From Streptomyces iranensis (GTDB lineage: Bacteria; Actinomycetota; Actinomycetes; Streptomycetales; Streptomycetaceae), in the NCBI RefSeq assembly GCF_017874715.1, contig NZ_JAGGLR010000005.1:310001-374000 (forward strand): a DNA stretch of 64,000 nt, written 5' to 3'. The notes under the pieces are model-generated. The model ran no database searches. It worked only from the letters and a program-made list of their open reading frames with translations, and was not told the origin of the DNA. Both the position numbers and the translations under genes were made by a program. Below are positions 42,335 to 51,623 of this stretch, piece by piece (the stretch's first letter is position 1; each line of letters starts with the position of its first letter).

Positions 42335-43078
42335 TCAGTCCGCGTCCTGCCCGTACCAGGCCCGCAGCTCCTGCTTCATCGACCGTTGGAACGCGATCAC
42401 CAGCGCCTCCACCACCAGTGGCTGCATATGGGCCGACAGCGACTTCTTCGCCTGTATCCGCTCGGGTCCGCTCCCGGACTCGTGATCGCGCTCGGGCCCC
42501 CACACCTCGTCCCGGAACAGCCGGCTGAGCTCGCGCGCCGCGGAGCGGGTGTGCTCCAGGACGACCGCGTGGGCGGTGCGTATCGTCTCCAGCTCGATCG
42601 GCACCTCCAGGAGCCGCAGCCCCAGATGGAGCGCCTTGGGGTCGATCCGGAACCGATCCGGGTCGTCGGTGCGCTCCAGCGCGTCCAGTGCGGCCAGCCG
42701 GTCGATGTCCTCCTCGGCGAGCGCCCGCCCGGCCCGCCGGTCCAGTTGCTCGCGGGTCGCCTCCTCGGGGGCGTCCGGGCCCCAGGAGGCGACCAGGGCG
42801 CTGTGGATGGCCAGATCGTTCTCGCTCAGATCCGGTGGCAAGTGGCTCAGATAGCGCTCGATGGCGGACAGGGTCATGCCGTGGCGCTGCAACTGTTCGA
42901 TCAGCGCGAGCCGGGAGAGGTGCTCGCCGCCGTAGTGGCCGACCCGGCGCGGGCCGATCGCCGGTGGCGGCAGCAGCCCGCGGGTGCTGTAGAAGCGCAC
43001 GGTGCGCACGGTCACCCCGGCGCGGGCCGCCAGCTCGTCGACGGTGAGGGTGGGTTCCTCGGTGCCGGGGGTGGTCAT
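42335..43078 (-). CDS. MerR-family transcriptional regulator
   Basis: A 247-aa regulator with an N-terminal MerR winged HTH (LTVDELAARAGVTVRTVRFYSTRGLLPPP, residues about 10-38), the RHGMTLSAIERYL helix and a long C-terminal effector part without metal-binding cysteines. The ATG at 43078 (MTTPGTEEP) fits the family start. It is divergent from the secreted beta-galactosidase gene, which it may control (inference). The frame stays open for another 1440 codons antisense to that gene, an artefact of GC bias. Confidence 0.9.
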   Translation of the reverse strand: MTTPGTEEPTLTVDELAARAGVTVRTVRFYSTRGLLPPPAIGPRRVGHYGGEHLSRLALIEQLQRHGMTLSAIERYLSHLPPDLSENDLAIHSALVASWGPDAPEEATREQLDRRAGRALAEEDIDRLAALDALERTDDPDRFRIDPKALHLGLRLLEVPIELETIRTAHAVVLEHTRSAARELSRLFRDEVWGPERDHESGSGPERIQAKKSLSAHMQPLVVEALVIAFQRSMKQELRAWYGQDAD

Positions 43079-43294
43079 CGGTCGTGCCTCGCTTCCGCGT
43101 TGTCCTGCTCCGCTGTGCTGCTGCCCGATCGGGTTCATCAGTATTGCTGTCGCATCATCGCTGTGAAACCTCCCACCGCCACACGGTGAACACCGGGATC
43201 GGTAGGACCTGTTGACGCTCTCTTTACCGATGAATAGCGTGCGACGCCGTTCAGCTGTGTTGGTTTTCTTCCGAATCTGTGAGGTGGGGTCGGA

Positions 43295-46200
43295 TTGAGC
43301 TCGGAACGCGGCAGGTATCGAATGCGGCGATTGATCGGGGCGGTGCTGGCCATGACCACCGCCGTCGGCCTCGGTCTCACGGCCGCGGACACGGCCGTCG
43401 GGAGGTCGTCGGACGCGGGCAAATTCCCCGCCGATGTGCACACCTACCTCGAGGACCCGGAGCGCACCGGCGAGGGCCAGGAGCCCCCGCACACCCGGCT
43501 GCGGCCGGACGGGCCGGACCGCGCGCAGTGGGAGCGCAACCTGGACGGATCCTGGCGGTTCGCCCTGGCCGACCGCCCGGAGGACGCCCCGAGCGGCTTC
43601 TGGAAGGACGGCTACGACGCCTCGGCATGGCAGCGCGTCCAGGTCCCGCACACCTGGCAGACCGACGACCTCGACCATCCGGTGTTCCGCAACGTCCAGA
43701 GCGAGATGTCGCCGGACGATCCGCCCAAGGTGCCCCGTGACACCAATCCGACCGGGGCCTACATCCGGGACATCGCGGTGCCCCGGAACTGGGACGGGCG
43801 GCGGCAGGTGATCCGCTTCGACGGGGTCACCTCCGGCTGGTTCCTGTGGGTCAACGGCCACTACGTCGGCTACGACCAGGGCGGCTATGTGCCCGCCGAG
43901 TTCGATGTGACCGACTATCTGCGGCCCGGCGCCACCAACCGGATCGCCGTCCAGGCGCATCGCTGGAGCGCGGGTTCGTATCTGGAGGACTACGACCAGT
44001 GGCGCTACGCGGGCATCTTCCGCTCCGTATCGCTGTACTCCACGCCGACGACCCGCATGGAGGACGCGTACGTCACCACCGATCTCGACGCCTCCTACCG
44101 GGACGCCACCCTGCGAACCGAAGTGGACATCGCGCGTACCGGAAGCGACAAGAGCGGACCCCATCAGGTCACCGGGGTGCTCTACGACCCCAAGGGGCGT
44201 GAGGTACGGCGGCTGACGGCTGAGGAGAAGGCCGGGAAGGCGGAGCTGACGGGGCAGATCGCCAACCCCGCCAAGTGGTCCGACGAGACGCCGAACCTCT
44301 ATGCGCTGGTGCTCACCCTGCGCGATCCGGAGGGCAAGGCGATCCAGACCGTACGTCAGAGCGTCGGATTCCGTGAGATCGAGGTCAAGGACAAGCAGCT
44401 CACGCTCAACGGCAAACGCATCCTGATCCGCGGCGTCAACCGCGCCGAGACCGACCCGGCCACCGGACGCCATGCCACCCGCGCCCGGATGGAGCAGGAC
44501 ATCCGGCTGATGAAGCGGCTGAACGTCAACGCGATCCGCACCTCGCACTACCCCTCGGACCCGTACCTCTATGAGCTCGCCGACCGCGAGGGCATCCTGA
44601 TCGACGACGAGATGGAGGTCGAGACCCACAGCCACGAGAACTGTCCGGACGACTGCCTGGCCGAGCGCCCCGAATGGCAGAAGGCGTTCCTCGAGCGCCA
44701 CCAGGGCATGGTGGAGCGCGACAAGAACCACCCCAGCGTGATCATGTGGGACACCGGGAACGAGGCCGGACTGGGCAAGGCGCACTACGCGATGGCGAAG
44801 TGGACCCGGGCGAACGAGCCCACCCGCCCGCTCTACCACCAGTCCAACAGCCCCGACGGCGACGCTCCCTACGCGGACATCGCCGGGCCCCGCTATCCCA
44901 CCCCGGCCTCCCTCGAAACCAAGGCCAAGACCTTCACCAAGCCCATCGTGATGGGCGAATACGCCCACGCCATGGGCAACAGCCTGGGCAACTTCCGCGA
45001 GTTCTGGGAGGTGATGCGCGCCTACCCCAGCGCCCAGGGCGGCTTCATCTGGGACTGGGCCGAGCAGAACATCCGCCGTCCGCTGATCACCACCCCCGAC
45101 TCCTCCGGCCATGACATCGCCGCCTCCCTGTCCGGCAAGCCCAAGGTGGTCGACGGCTACGGGGGCAAGGGCAAGGCGCTGTATCTGTCCGGTCTTGACG
45201 ACTTCGTCGAGACCTACCGCGACCCGAAGCTCGACCTCACCGGCACCGCCGTCACCCTCGACGCCCGCGTCAAACCGGCCGAGCCCTGGACCGGGGACTT
45301 CACCATCGTCAGCAAGGGCGACCAGTACGTCCTGCGGATGAAGGACGAGAACACCCTCGAATTCACCATCACCAGCGGCGGCAAGCCCCGCACCGTCACC
45401 GCCCCCGTGCCCGGCGGCTGGACCGGCGCCTGGCACCGGGTCACCGGCACCTACGACGGCAGCGCGCTGCGCCTCTATGCCGACGGTAAGGAGCTCGCCA
45501 GGACCGAGTGGAGCGGGCATATCGACTACACCGGCTTCGACCTCGGCGTCGGCCGGAACAACGACACCATGGAGGACGGCTGGACCGGCCGGACCGCCAA
45601 GGGCACCATCGACCAGGTCCGGGTCTATGACACGGCGCTCGGCGCGGAGCCGCTCGCCGCCGGCCAGGACCCGGAGCGCGAGGCCCTGATCGCCCTGAAC
45701 TTCGACGACTTCACCCGTAAGGGCAGCTATCTCTCCTACGGGCTCTATGAATCCGGTGTGGACGGCCTGGTCACCGCCGACCGCGACCCGGAGCCCGAGA
45801 CCGCCCAGCTGGCCTGGGTGCAGGCGCCCATCCGCATCACCGACCCGGGCGACGAGGGCGCCCGCACCGGCAAGGTGAAGGTCACCAATGAGCGCGCCTT
45901 CACCGGCACCGACGACCTCCGGCTGCGCTGGACGGTGACCGAGGGCGCGCGGACCGTCGCGAGCGGCACCTGCGCCCTGGACGTCGGGCCCGGCGAGAGC
46001 GCCGTGGTCCAGCTCCCGGCCCCGCCCGCCAACCCCGGCGGCCATGAGCGCCATCTGACCGTACGGGCCGTCACCGCGCACTCCACCGACTGGGCCGAGG
46101 CCGGGCATGTGGTCTCCTTCGGCCAGTTCGCGGTCGGCGGCGACAAGGTGCCCGAGCCGGCCCCCGCCCCGGCCGCCGAAAGCCCCGCCAAGGCCGTCGA

Positions 46201-47092
46201 GAGCGGCGAGGCCGTACGGGTCAGCGGCGAGGGCTTCCGCTACACCTTCGGCAAGAAGGAGGGCACACTCACCTCGATGCGCGTGGCGGGCCGCGAACTG
46301 CTCCGCTCCGGCCCCGAACTGGACGCCTGGCGCGCCCCGATCAGCAATGAGCGCTCCGACTGGGGCACCGCCGAGGGCAAGCGCTGGCGCTCCCTGGGTC
46401 TTGACCGGCTGCGCACCACCGTCGACGGGGTCGAGGTGACCCCCGGCGACGACGGCGCGGTCACCGTCACCGTCCGCTCCACGGCCGCCGCGCCCGATGT
46501 GACCGGCGCGTCCTTCGGCCAGACCGTGGCCTACCGGGTCGACGGCGCGGGCCAGGTCCGGATCCGGCACCAGGCCGAGGCGCGCGGCGACTTCCGCACC
46601 CTGCCCTATCTGCCCAGGATCGGCCTCAAGCTGAAGGTTCCCGAGCGGTACGGCACCTTCCGCTGGTACGGGCGCGGACCGGTGGAGAACCTCAACGACC
46701 GTAAGGACGGCACCCCCATGGGCGTCTGGTCCTCCTCGGTCGAGGACCAGTACGTGGAGTATCTGAAGCCCCAGGACCACGGCAACCACGACGATGTGCG
46801 CTGGGCGTCCCTGACCGACCGCGGCGGCGCCGGACTGCTGGTCTCCGGCGATCTGGAGGCGGGCGCCAGCGCGTACGACGAGCTCGACCGCGCCGCCTAC
46901 CCACACTTCCTGAAGCGCAACGACGGCTGGAACACCCTGCACGCCGACCACGCGGTCACCGGCGTGGGCGACACCCCCAACCCGGTGCGCGACCAGTACC
47001 GGGTGAAGGCCGACGGCGCCTACGACTACACGCTCACCCTGCGCCCGCTCGACGGCGGCGCGAGCGCGCACACTGGAACAGGAGGGAAGTAA
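43295..47092 (+). CDS. Secreted GH2 beta-galactosidase with an inserted LamG-like domain
   Basis: A 1265-aa exported enzyme. An N-terminal signal peptide (RRLIGAVLAMTTAVGLGLTAADTAVG) is followed by the GH2 sugar-binding and immunoglobulin-like domains and a TIM barrel with acid/base Glu490 in TGNEAG and nucleophile Glu555 in GEYAHAMGNS. A LamG/concanavalin-like domain (about residues 619-789; ALYLSGLDDFVETY to GTIDQVRVYDTALG) comes next, then the C-terminal LacZ small-chain-type beta domain. The LamG insertion directly after the barrel is not part of classic LacZ (about 1020 aa) and probably adds carbohydrate binding. Start is TTG at 43295 after GAGGTGGGG, or ATG at 43322. Confidence 0.9.
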   Translation: MSSERGRYRMRRLIGAVLAMTTAVGLGLTAADTAVGRSSDAGKFPADVHTYLEDPERTGEGQEPPHTRLRPDGPDRAQWERNLDGSWRFALADRPEDAPSGFWKDGYDASAWQRVQVPHTWQTDDLDHPVFRNVQSEMSPDDPPKVPRDTNPTGAYIRDIAVPRNWDGRRQVIRFDGVTSGWFLWVNGHYVGYDQGGYVPAEFDVTDYLRPGATNRIAVQAHRWSAGSYLEDYDQWRYAGIFRSVSLYSTPTTRMEDAYVTTDLDASYRDATLRTEVDIARTGSDKSGPHQVTGVLYDPKGREVRRLTAEEKAGKAELTGQIANPAKWSDETPNLYALVLTLRDPEGKAIQTVRQSVGFREIEVKDKQLTLNGKRILIRGVNRAETDPATGRHATRARMEQDIRLMKRLNVNAIRTSHYPSDPYLYELADREGILIDDEMEVETHSHENCPDDCLAERPEWQKAFLERHQGMVERDKNHPSVIMWDTGNEAGLGKAHYAMAKWTRANEPTRPLYHQSNSPDGDAPYADIAGPRYPTPASLETKAKTFTKPIVMGEYAHAMGNSLGNFREFWEVMRAYPSAQGGFIWDWAEQNIRRPLITTPDSSGHDIAASLSGKPKVVDGYGGKGKALYLSGLDDFVETYRDPKLDLTGTAVTLDARVKPAEPWTGDFTIVSKGDQYVLRMKDENTLEFTITSGGKPRTVTAPVPGGWTGAWHRVTGTYDGSALRLYADGKELARTEWSGHIDYTGFDLGVGRNNDTMEDGWTGRTAKGTIDQVRVYDTALGAEPLAAGQDPEREALIALNFDDFTRKGSYLSYGLYESGVDGLVTADRDPEPETAQLAWVQAPIRITDPGDEGARTGKVKVTNERAFTGTDDLRLRWTVTEGARTVASGTCALDVGPGESAVVQLPAPPANPGGHERHLTVRAVTAHSTDWAEAGHVVSFGQFAVGGDKVPEPAPAPAAESPAKAVESGEAVRVSGEGFRYTFGKKEGTLTSMRVAGRELLRSGPELDAWRAPISNERSDWGTAEGKRWRSLGLDRLRTTVDGVEVTPGDDGAVTVTVRSTAAAPDVTGASFGQTVAYRVDGAGQVRIRHQAEARGDFRTLPYLPRIGLKLKVPERYGTFRWYGRGPVENLNDRKDGTPMGVWSSSVEDQYVEYLKPQDHGNHDDVRWASLTDRGGAGLLVSGDLEAGASAYDELDRAAYPHFLKRNDGWNTLHADHAVTGVGDTPNPVRDQYRVKADGAYDYTLTLRPLDGGASAHTGTGGK

Positions 47093-47111
47093 CCGCACCA
47101 CCGATGGACCC

Positions 47112-47972
47112 ATGAGCACGCAGAGCCCCCGCCACACCGCCGAAGGCCACGGTCCGCCCCCTGTGGGCGGCATCCTGTGGGCCGTGGCGGGGGAGCTGCG
47201 CAGTGTGCTCGCCCTGCCGGCCGCCATGACCATGCAGGTGGCGCATCCGGCCGTCGGGGCGGGCGTGGACCAGCACTCCGTCTTCCGCACCGACCCCTGG
47301 GGGCGCGGGGAGCGCTCGCTGCGGTCGGTGCAGCTGTGGGTGTACGGCGGCGCGGAGGCCGAGGCGGAGGGCCACCGGCTGCGAAGGCTCCACGAGTCCA
47401 TACAGGGCGTGGACGCGCACGGCCGCCCCTACCGGGCGCTGGACCCGCCCGTCTACGCGTGGGTGCACGCCACCGGCTATCCCGTCTATCTGCGCGCCCA
47501 GCGCTATCTGGGCACCCGCCCCTTCACCGCGGCCGAGGAGCGGCAGCTGTACGGGGAGTGGCTGCGGATCGGGCGGGTGCTGGGCGTCGACGAGCGCGAG
47601 ATGCCGGAATCCGTCGAGGAGTTCTGGCCCTACTACCGCACGATGGTGCGGGAACGGCTGGAGCCGACCGTCGTCGCCCGTGAACTGGCCGCGGCCGACG
47701 CGGCCGTGCCCGCGCCGGACGCGCTGCCGCTCCGTCTGCCGTGGCCGCTGCTGCGCCCGCTGTTCACCCGCTTCCGCGCGTTCCTCACGGTCGGGCTGAT
47801 GCCGCCGGACGCGCGGGAGGCGATAGGGCTGGAGTGGACGCGGGGGCAGGAGCGGCGGCTGCGGTGGTTCGGGAGGGCCGCGCGGGTGCTGGTCCCGCTG
47901 CTGCCCGAGCGGCTCCGCTATCTCCCCATCGCCCGCGAGGCCCGCCACCGCGCCCGCGCCGGACGGCCGTGA
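47112..47972 (+). CDS. MpaB/DUF2236-family oxygenase-like protein
   Basis: A 286-aa protein of the DUF2236/MpaB family (latex-clearing-protein-like). It has AMTMQVAHPAVGAGVDQHSVF near residue 38 with a conserved His, DPPVYAWVHATGYPV near residue 112, and YGEWLRIGRVLGV. Family members bind heme or act as oxygenases; the reaction here is unknown. It starts 20 bases after the beta-galactosidase stop and may be read through from it, although no functional tie is obvious. Confidence 0.85.
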   Translation: MSTQSPRHTAEGHGPPPVGGILWAVAGELRSVLALPAAMTMQVAHPAVGAGVDQHSVFRTDPWGRGERSLRSVQLWVYGGAEAEAEGHRLRRLHESIQGVDAHGRPYRALDPPVYAWVHATGYPVYLRAQRYLGTRPFTAAEERQLYGEWLRIGRVLGVDEREMPESVEEFWPYYRTMVRERLEPTVVARELAAADAAVPAPDALPLRLPWPLLRPLFTRFRAFLTVGLMPPDAREAIGLEWTRGQERRLRWFGRAARVLVPLLPERLRYLPIAREARHRARAGRP

Positions 47973-48082
47973 CCAATGGCTTTCCGCGGCGTGGCGCAGG
48001 GTGTGATGCATGGCTTGGCTCAGGCTTGGCGCCGCGTTGTGAGGCCGTGACCAGGGACTATGTCACGCACAGGGCCACGGTG

Positions 48083-48160
48083 GTGCCATCGTTGGCACGC
48101 GTGATGCCATTCAGTCTCGACGTGGCGCCAATGATGTGCCATGATGGTGCCATGGACCTC
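48083..48160. promoter_or_regulatory. Array of GTGCCA/TGGCAC elements upstream of the RHH gene
   Basis: GTGCCA-TCGT-TGGCAC (48083-48098) is a perfect inverted repeat. Further copies of the half-site follow: ATGCCAT (48104-48110), TGGCGCCA (48123-48130), TGTGCCAT (48135-48142) and GGTGCCATGG overlapping the RHH start codon. Clustered half-sites ending on the start of a ribbon-helix-helix gene look like an autoregulatory operator. Confidence 0.6.
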
Positions 48161-48697
48161 ACCCGGTACGTCGACAATCTCCGCCATGAGCTCGCGGTGG
48201 CCGCGGACGCGGGCGGCGACGAAGCCCGCGCCCTGGCCGAGCGGCTCACCACACCTCTGGAGTCGGCCGTCCGGCTCACCCTGCTCAACGCCCTGTCCGC
48301 CGCCATGGACGAGGTGACCCGTGAGCTCGCGCCCGGCTCGGTCGATGTGCGGCTACGCGGGCTCGACCCCGAGTTCGTGGTGACACCCCCGCGGCTCGCG
48401 GTGGCGTACGAGGAGGCCGGGGAGCCGGAGGAGCTGCCGGGTGACGCCGCCCAGGCGCCCATACCGCCGGTCCCCGCCGAGGCCGACGAGGGCGGCACGG
48501 CGCGCATCAACCTCCGCCTCCCCACCCATCTCAAGACCCGGGCCGAGGAGGCCGCCGGAGCCGAGGGTCTCTCGGTCAACGCCTGGCTGGTCCGGGCCGT
48601 CGCCGCCGCGCTCGAGCCCACCGACCGGGCCCGCCCGGCCGCGGCCGCTCATGGCCGCCCCAAGGGCCGGCAGAGCTACAAGGGCTGGGTTCGCTGA
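48152..48697 (+). CDS. Ribbon-helix-helix (HicB/Arc-like) DNA-binding protein
   Basis: A 181-aa protein with an N-terminal domain of unknown type and a C-terminal RHH motif: TARINLRLPTHLKTRAEEAAGAEGLSVNAWLVRAVAAAL (about residues 116-154, split between beta strand and two helices). Such domains bind DNA as dimers. The start codon ATG at 48152 lies inside the last copy of the GTGCCA element, so the protein probably represses its own operon. It heads a four-gene set with DUF4097, ABC ATPase and ABC permease genes; no toxin gene is adjacent. Confidence 0.82.
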   Translation: MDLTRYVDNLRHELAVAADAGGDEARALAERLTTPLESAVRLTLLNALSAAMDEVTRELAPGSVDVRLRGLDPEFVVTPPRLAVAYEEAGEPEELPGDAAQAPIPPVPAEADEGGTARINLRLPTHLKTRAEEAAGAEGLSVNAWLVRAVAAALEPTDRARPAAAAHGRPKGRQSYKGWVR

Positions 48698-48780
48698 CTC
48701 CGCAGCAGTAGCGCACCACATTCCATCTCACCCGCGCGACCAGCGGGAACGCGTACGACCGCCATGAGGACGGGACAGCC

Positions 48781-49617
48781 ATGCCTGCTTTCGACACACC
48801 CGAACCGCTCTCCGTGACCCTGGAATTCGACATGGGCGCCGCCCGGATCACCGCCGGAAAGCGCCTGGACACGGTCGTCGAGGTCCGGCCGCACGACGCC
48901 GCCGAGGAGGCCGACATCCGGGCCGCCGAGCAGACCAAGGTCAACTGCTCGGGCGGCACCCTGATGGTCAAGGGGCCCAAGAAGCGCGGCCTGTTCGGCA
49001 AGCCCGGCTCGGTCGAGGTGACCATCGAGCTCCCGGCGGGCTCGGACCTCCAGGCCACCTCCCCGCTGGCGGACTTCCTCTGCGAGGGCCGTCTCGGGGA
49101 CTGCCGGGTCAAGACCTCGGTCGGCGACATCCAGGTCGACGAGGCGGCGACCGCCCATCTCCGGACCTCGCACGGCGATGTCCGCCTGGCCCGCGCCACG
49201 GGAGAGGCCGATGTCGTCGGCTCCGGCCGGGTCGAGATAGGCACGGTCGCGGGCGCGGCCACGGTCAAGAACGGCAATGGGGACACCATCGTCGGCGAGG
49301 TCTCCGGCGAGTTGGGGGCCACCTCCTCCAACGGGCTCATCTCCGTCGGCGTCGCCCATGCGGGAGTGGACGCCAAGTCGGCCAACGGCAGCATCCGGAT
49401 CGACGAGGCGGTGCGCGGGCAGATCGTGCTCCAGGCCGCCACGGGCGATGTCGAGGTCGGCGTCCGCGAGTCCACCGCCGCCTGGCTCGACGTCCACACC
49501 CGGTTCGGCACCGTGCACACCTCCCTCGGACCGGCCGAGGGTCCCGAAGCCTCCGAGGAGACGGTCGAGATCCGCGCCCGTACCGCGTTCGGCGACATCG
49601 TGATCCGCCGCGCCTGA
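48781..49617 (+). CDS. DUF4097 beta-repeat protein
   Basis: A 278-aa protein of repeated short beta strands with Gly/Asp turns: VKTSVGDIQVDEA, LRTSHGDVRLARA, VKNGNGDTIVGEV, ATSSNGLISVGVA, AKSANGSIRIDEA, ARTAFGDIVIRRA. This is the right-handed beta-solenoid pattern of the DUF4097/adhesin-like family. No signal peptide or membrane span, so it is probably cytoplasmic here. DUF4097 genes often sit between a regulator and a transporter; the function is unknown. Confidence 0.85.
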   Translation: MPAFDTPEPLSVTLEFDMGAARITAGKRLDTVVEVRPHDAAEEADIRAAEQTKVNCSGGTLMVKGPKKRGLFGKPGSVEVTIELPAGSDLQATSPLADFLCEGRLGDCRVKTSVGDIQVDEAATAHLRTSHGDVRLARATGEADVVGSGRVEIGTVAGAATVKNGNGDTIVGEVSGELGATSSNGLISVGVAHAGVDAKSANGSIRIDEAVRGQIVLQAATGDVEVGVRESTAAWLDVHTRFGTVHTSLGPAEGPEASEETVEIRARTAFGDIVIRRA

Positions 49618-49689
49618 CGACCCTCCCGCACCTCGATGACTCACAGCCCATGACAGCCCATGACAGCCCTTGGAAGAGACAGGACCGCC

Positions 49690-50679
49690 ATGACCGCGTC
49701 TTCCACATCCACCCTTCCGGCGGCGATCACGGCCACCGGACTGACCAAGTCCTACGGTGACAAGCCGGTGCTCAAGGGCATCGACCTGAGCATCCCAGAG
49801 GGCACGGTCTTCGCCATGCTCGGGCCCAACGGCGCGGGCAAGACCACCACCGTGCAGATCCTCTCCACGCTGATATCCGCCGACTCCGGTCAGGCCCGGG
49901 TCGCGGGCCACGATCTGGTCCACGACGCCGATGCCGTACGCGCCGCGATCGGTGTCACCGGGCAGTTCTCGGCCGTGGACAATCTGCTGACCGCCGAGGA
50001 GAACCTGCTCCTCATGGCGGATCTGCACCATCTGGACCGCCGCGAGGGACGGCGGCGCGCCGCCGAACTGCTGCGCCGCTTCGATCTCGCCGAGGCCGCC
50101 CGCAAGCCCGTCGTCACCTTCTCGGGCGGTATGCGCCGCAAGCTCGACCTGGCGATGACCCTGGTCGGCGATCCGCGCATCATCTTCCTCGACGAGCCCA
50201 CCACCGGACTCGATCCGCGCAGCCGCCGCACCATGTGGGAGATCATCCGCGGCCTGGTCGCCGACGAGGGCGTCACCATCTTCCTGACCACGCAGTATCT
50301 GGAAGAGGCCGACCAACTCGCCGACCGCGTCGCCGTCCTGGACCATGGCACGCTGGTCGCCGAGGGCACCGCGGAGGAGCTGAAGCGACGGATCCCCGGT
50401 GGCCATATCCGCCTCCGGTTCGCCGATACGGCCGGACTCGACGTGGCCACCGACCTCTTCGGCGTCGCCGCACCCGACCGTGAAGCGCTCACCCTTCAGA
50501 TCCCCAGCGACGGCGGCATCCCCACCCTGCGGGCCGTCCTCGCCGTCCTGGACGACGCGTCGATCGAGCCCGAGGGGCTGACCGTGCACACCCCCGATCT
50601 CGACGACGTCTTCCTCACCCTCACCGGCCACTCCGGCTCCGGCGAGCCCGCCGGAGCCGCGAAGGAGAGCATCCGATGA
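49690..50679 (+). CDS. ABC exporter ATPase, DrrA-like (daunorubicin-resistance family)
   Basis: A 329-aa ATPase. Walker A GPNGAGKTT is at residues 45-53, signature FSGGMRRKLDL near residue 147, Walker B IIFLDEPTTGLDP near 160, and the DrrA-type C-terminal domain (GGHIRLRFADTAG, LTVHTPDLDDVFLTLTG) follows. With the next gene it forms a two-component exporter of hydrophobic compounds. The ATG at 49690 is used; one ten codons earlier has no ribosome site. Confidence 0.93.
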   Translation: MTASSTSTLPAAITATGLTKSYGDKPVLKGIDLSIPEGTVFAMLGPNGAGKTTTVQILSTLISADSGQARVAGHDLVHDADAVRAAIGVTGQFSAVDNLLTAEENLLLMADLHHLDRREGRRRAAELLRRFDLAEAARKPVVTFSGGMRRKLDLAMTLVGDPRIIFLDEPTTGLDPRSRRTMWEIIRGLVADEGVTIFLTTQYLEEADQLADRVAVLDHGTLVAEGTAEELKRRIPGGHIRLRFADTAGLDVATDLFGVAAPDREALTLQIPSDGGIPTLRAVLAVLDDASIEPEGLTVHTPDLDDVFLTLTGHSGSGEPAGAAKESIR

Positions 50680-51485
50680 CCGCCCTGTCCTACGCCGCCC
50701 GCGACTCGCTGACAATGCTGCGCCGCAATCTGAAGCACGCACAGCGCTATCCCTCCATGACGGCCTCCGTCGTGGCGATGCCCGTGCTGATGCTGCTGCT
50801 GTTCAACTACGCCTTCGGCGGGGCCCTCGGCGCCGGAATCGGCGGGATGGCCGGCGGCGGCACCGGCGGCGGGGGAAGCGATCGCTATATCGACTATGTC
50901 GCGCCGGGCATCATCCTGATGGCCGCGACCTCCGGGGCCCTGGTCACCGCGGTGGGCATCTGCGTCGATATGACCGAGGGCATCGTCAACCGCTTCCGCA
51001 CCATGGCGATCTCCCGGGCGTCCTTCCTCACCGGGCATGTCGTGGGCAGTGTGATCCAGACGCTGATCAGCATCGCCTTCGTCATCGGCATCGCGCTGCT
51101 CATCGGCTTCCGGCCGGATGCCAACCCCGTCGAATGGCTCGCGGTCGCCGGGCTGCTCGCCCTGGTCACGCTGGCGCTCACCTGGGTCGCGGCGGCGATC
51201 GGCCTGATGGCCAAGACCCCCGAGTCCGCAAGCAACATACCCTTGCCCCTGCAGTTCCTCCCCTTCATGGGCAGCGCCATCGTTCCCACGGAGTCCATGC
51301 CCGACGGGCTGCGCCTGTTCGCCGATTACCAGCCCTTCACCCCGGTCATCGAGACATTGCGGGGTCTGCTGATGGGCACGGAGATCGGCAACAGCGCTGT
51401 CATCTCCCTCGCCTGGTGCGCCGCCCTGACGGTCGGCGGCTATCTCTGGGCGCGGACGGCCTACCAGCGCTCCGCGAGGCGGTAG
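50676..51485 (+). CDS. ABC-2-type permease, DrrB-like
   Basis: A 269-aa membrane protein with six predicted spans and the ABC-2 permease features: YPSMTASVVAMPVLMLLLFNYAFGG as first span, FRTMAISRASFLTGHVVGSVIQTL in the coupling region, and PLPLQFLPFMGSAIVPTESMPDGLRLFADYQPFTPVIE before the last span. A glycine-rich loop (GGMAGGGTGGGGS) follows span 1. ATGA overlap with the ATPase gene. Substrate unknown. Confidence 0.92.
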   Translation: MTALSYAARDSLTMLRRNLKHAQRYPSMTASVVAMPVLMLLLFNYAFGGALGAGIGGMAGGGTGGGGSDRYIDYVAPGIILMAATSGALVTAVGICVDMTEGIVNRFRTMAISRASFLTGHVVGSVIQTLISIAFVIGIALLIGFRPDANPVEWLAVAGLLALVTLALTWVAAAIGLMAKTPESASNIPLPLQFLPFMGSAIVPTESMPDGLRLFADYQPFTPVIETLRGLLMGTEIGNSAVISLAWCAALTVGGYLWARTAYQRSARR

Positions 51486-51581
51486 GCCGTACAAGACGCC
51501 ACGGGATGCGGCGGACCGTACGAGACGCCACGCTAAGCGGCGGGCCGTACGAGACAGCGCCGCCGCGTCGCGGAGGCGCCA
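51486..51581. repeat. Direct repeats GGCCGTACGAGAC in the convergent gap
   Basis: Three imperfect copies of a unit near GCGGCGGGCCGTACGAGACGCCACG occur about 30 bases apart between the permease stop and the terminator hairpin. Confidence 0.6.
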
Positions 51582-51615
51582 GGCCCCGGCCGGGGTGGGG
51601 GACCCGGCCGGGGCC
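51582..51615. terminator. Hairpin between convergent genes, 13-bp perfect stem
   Basis: GGCCCCGGCCGGG (51582-51594) is the exact complement of CCCGGCCGGGGCC (51603-51615) around 8 bases. It lies 8 bases from the stop of the leftward M1 peptidase and can also end the exporter transcript. Confidence 0.7.
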
Positions 51616-51623
51616 CGGGTGGC

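Noticed and set aside
42335..47401. A 1688-codon open frame on the minus strand antisense to the beta-galactosidase
   Set aside because: Only its last 247 codons (the MerR gene) make sense. The rest is low-complexity Gly/Val/Ala/Asp text mirroring the biased codons of the sense gene, which has catalytic motifs and a signal peptide.
48152..48697. Calling the RHH gene the antitoxin of a HicAB system
   Set aside because: No HicA-like or other small toxin gene lies on either side; the neighbours are an MpaB-type gene and DUF4097/ABC genes.
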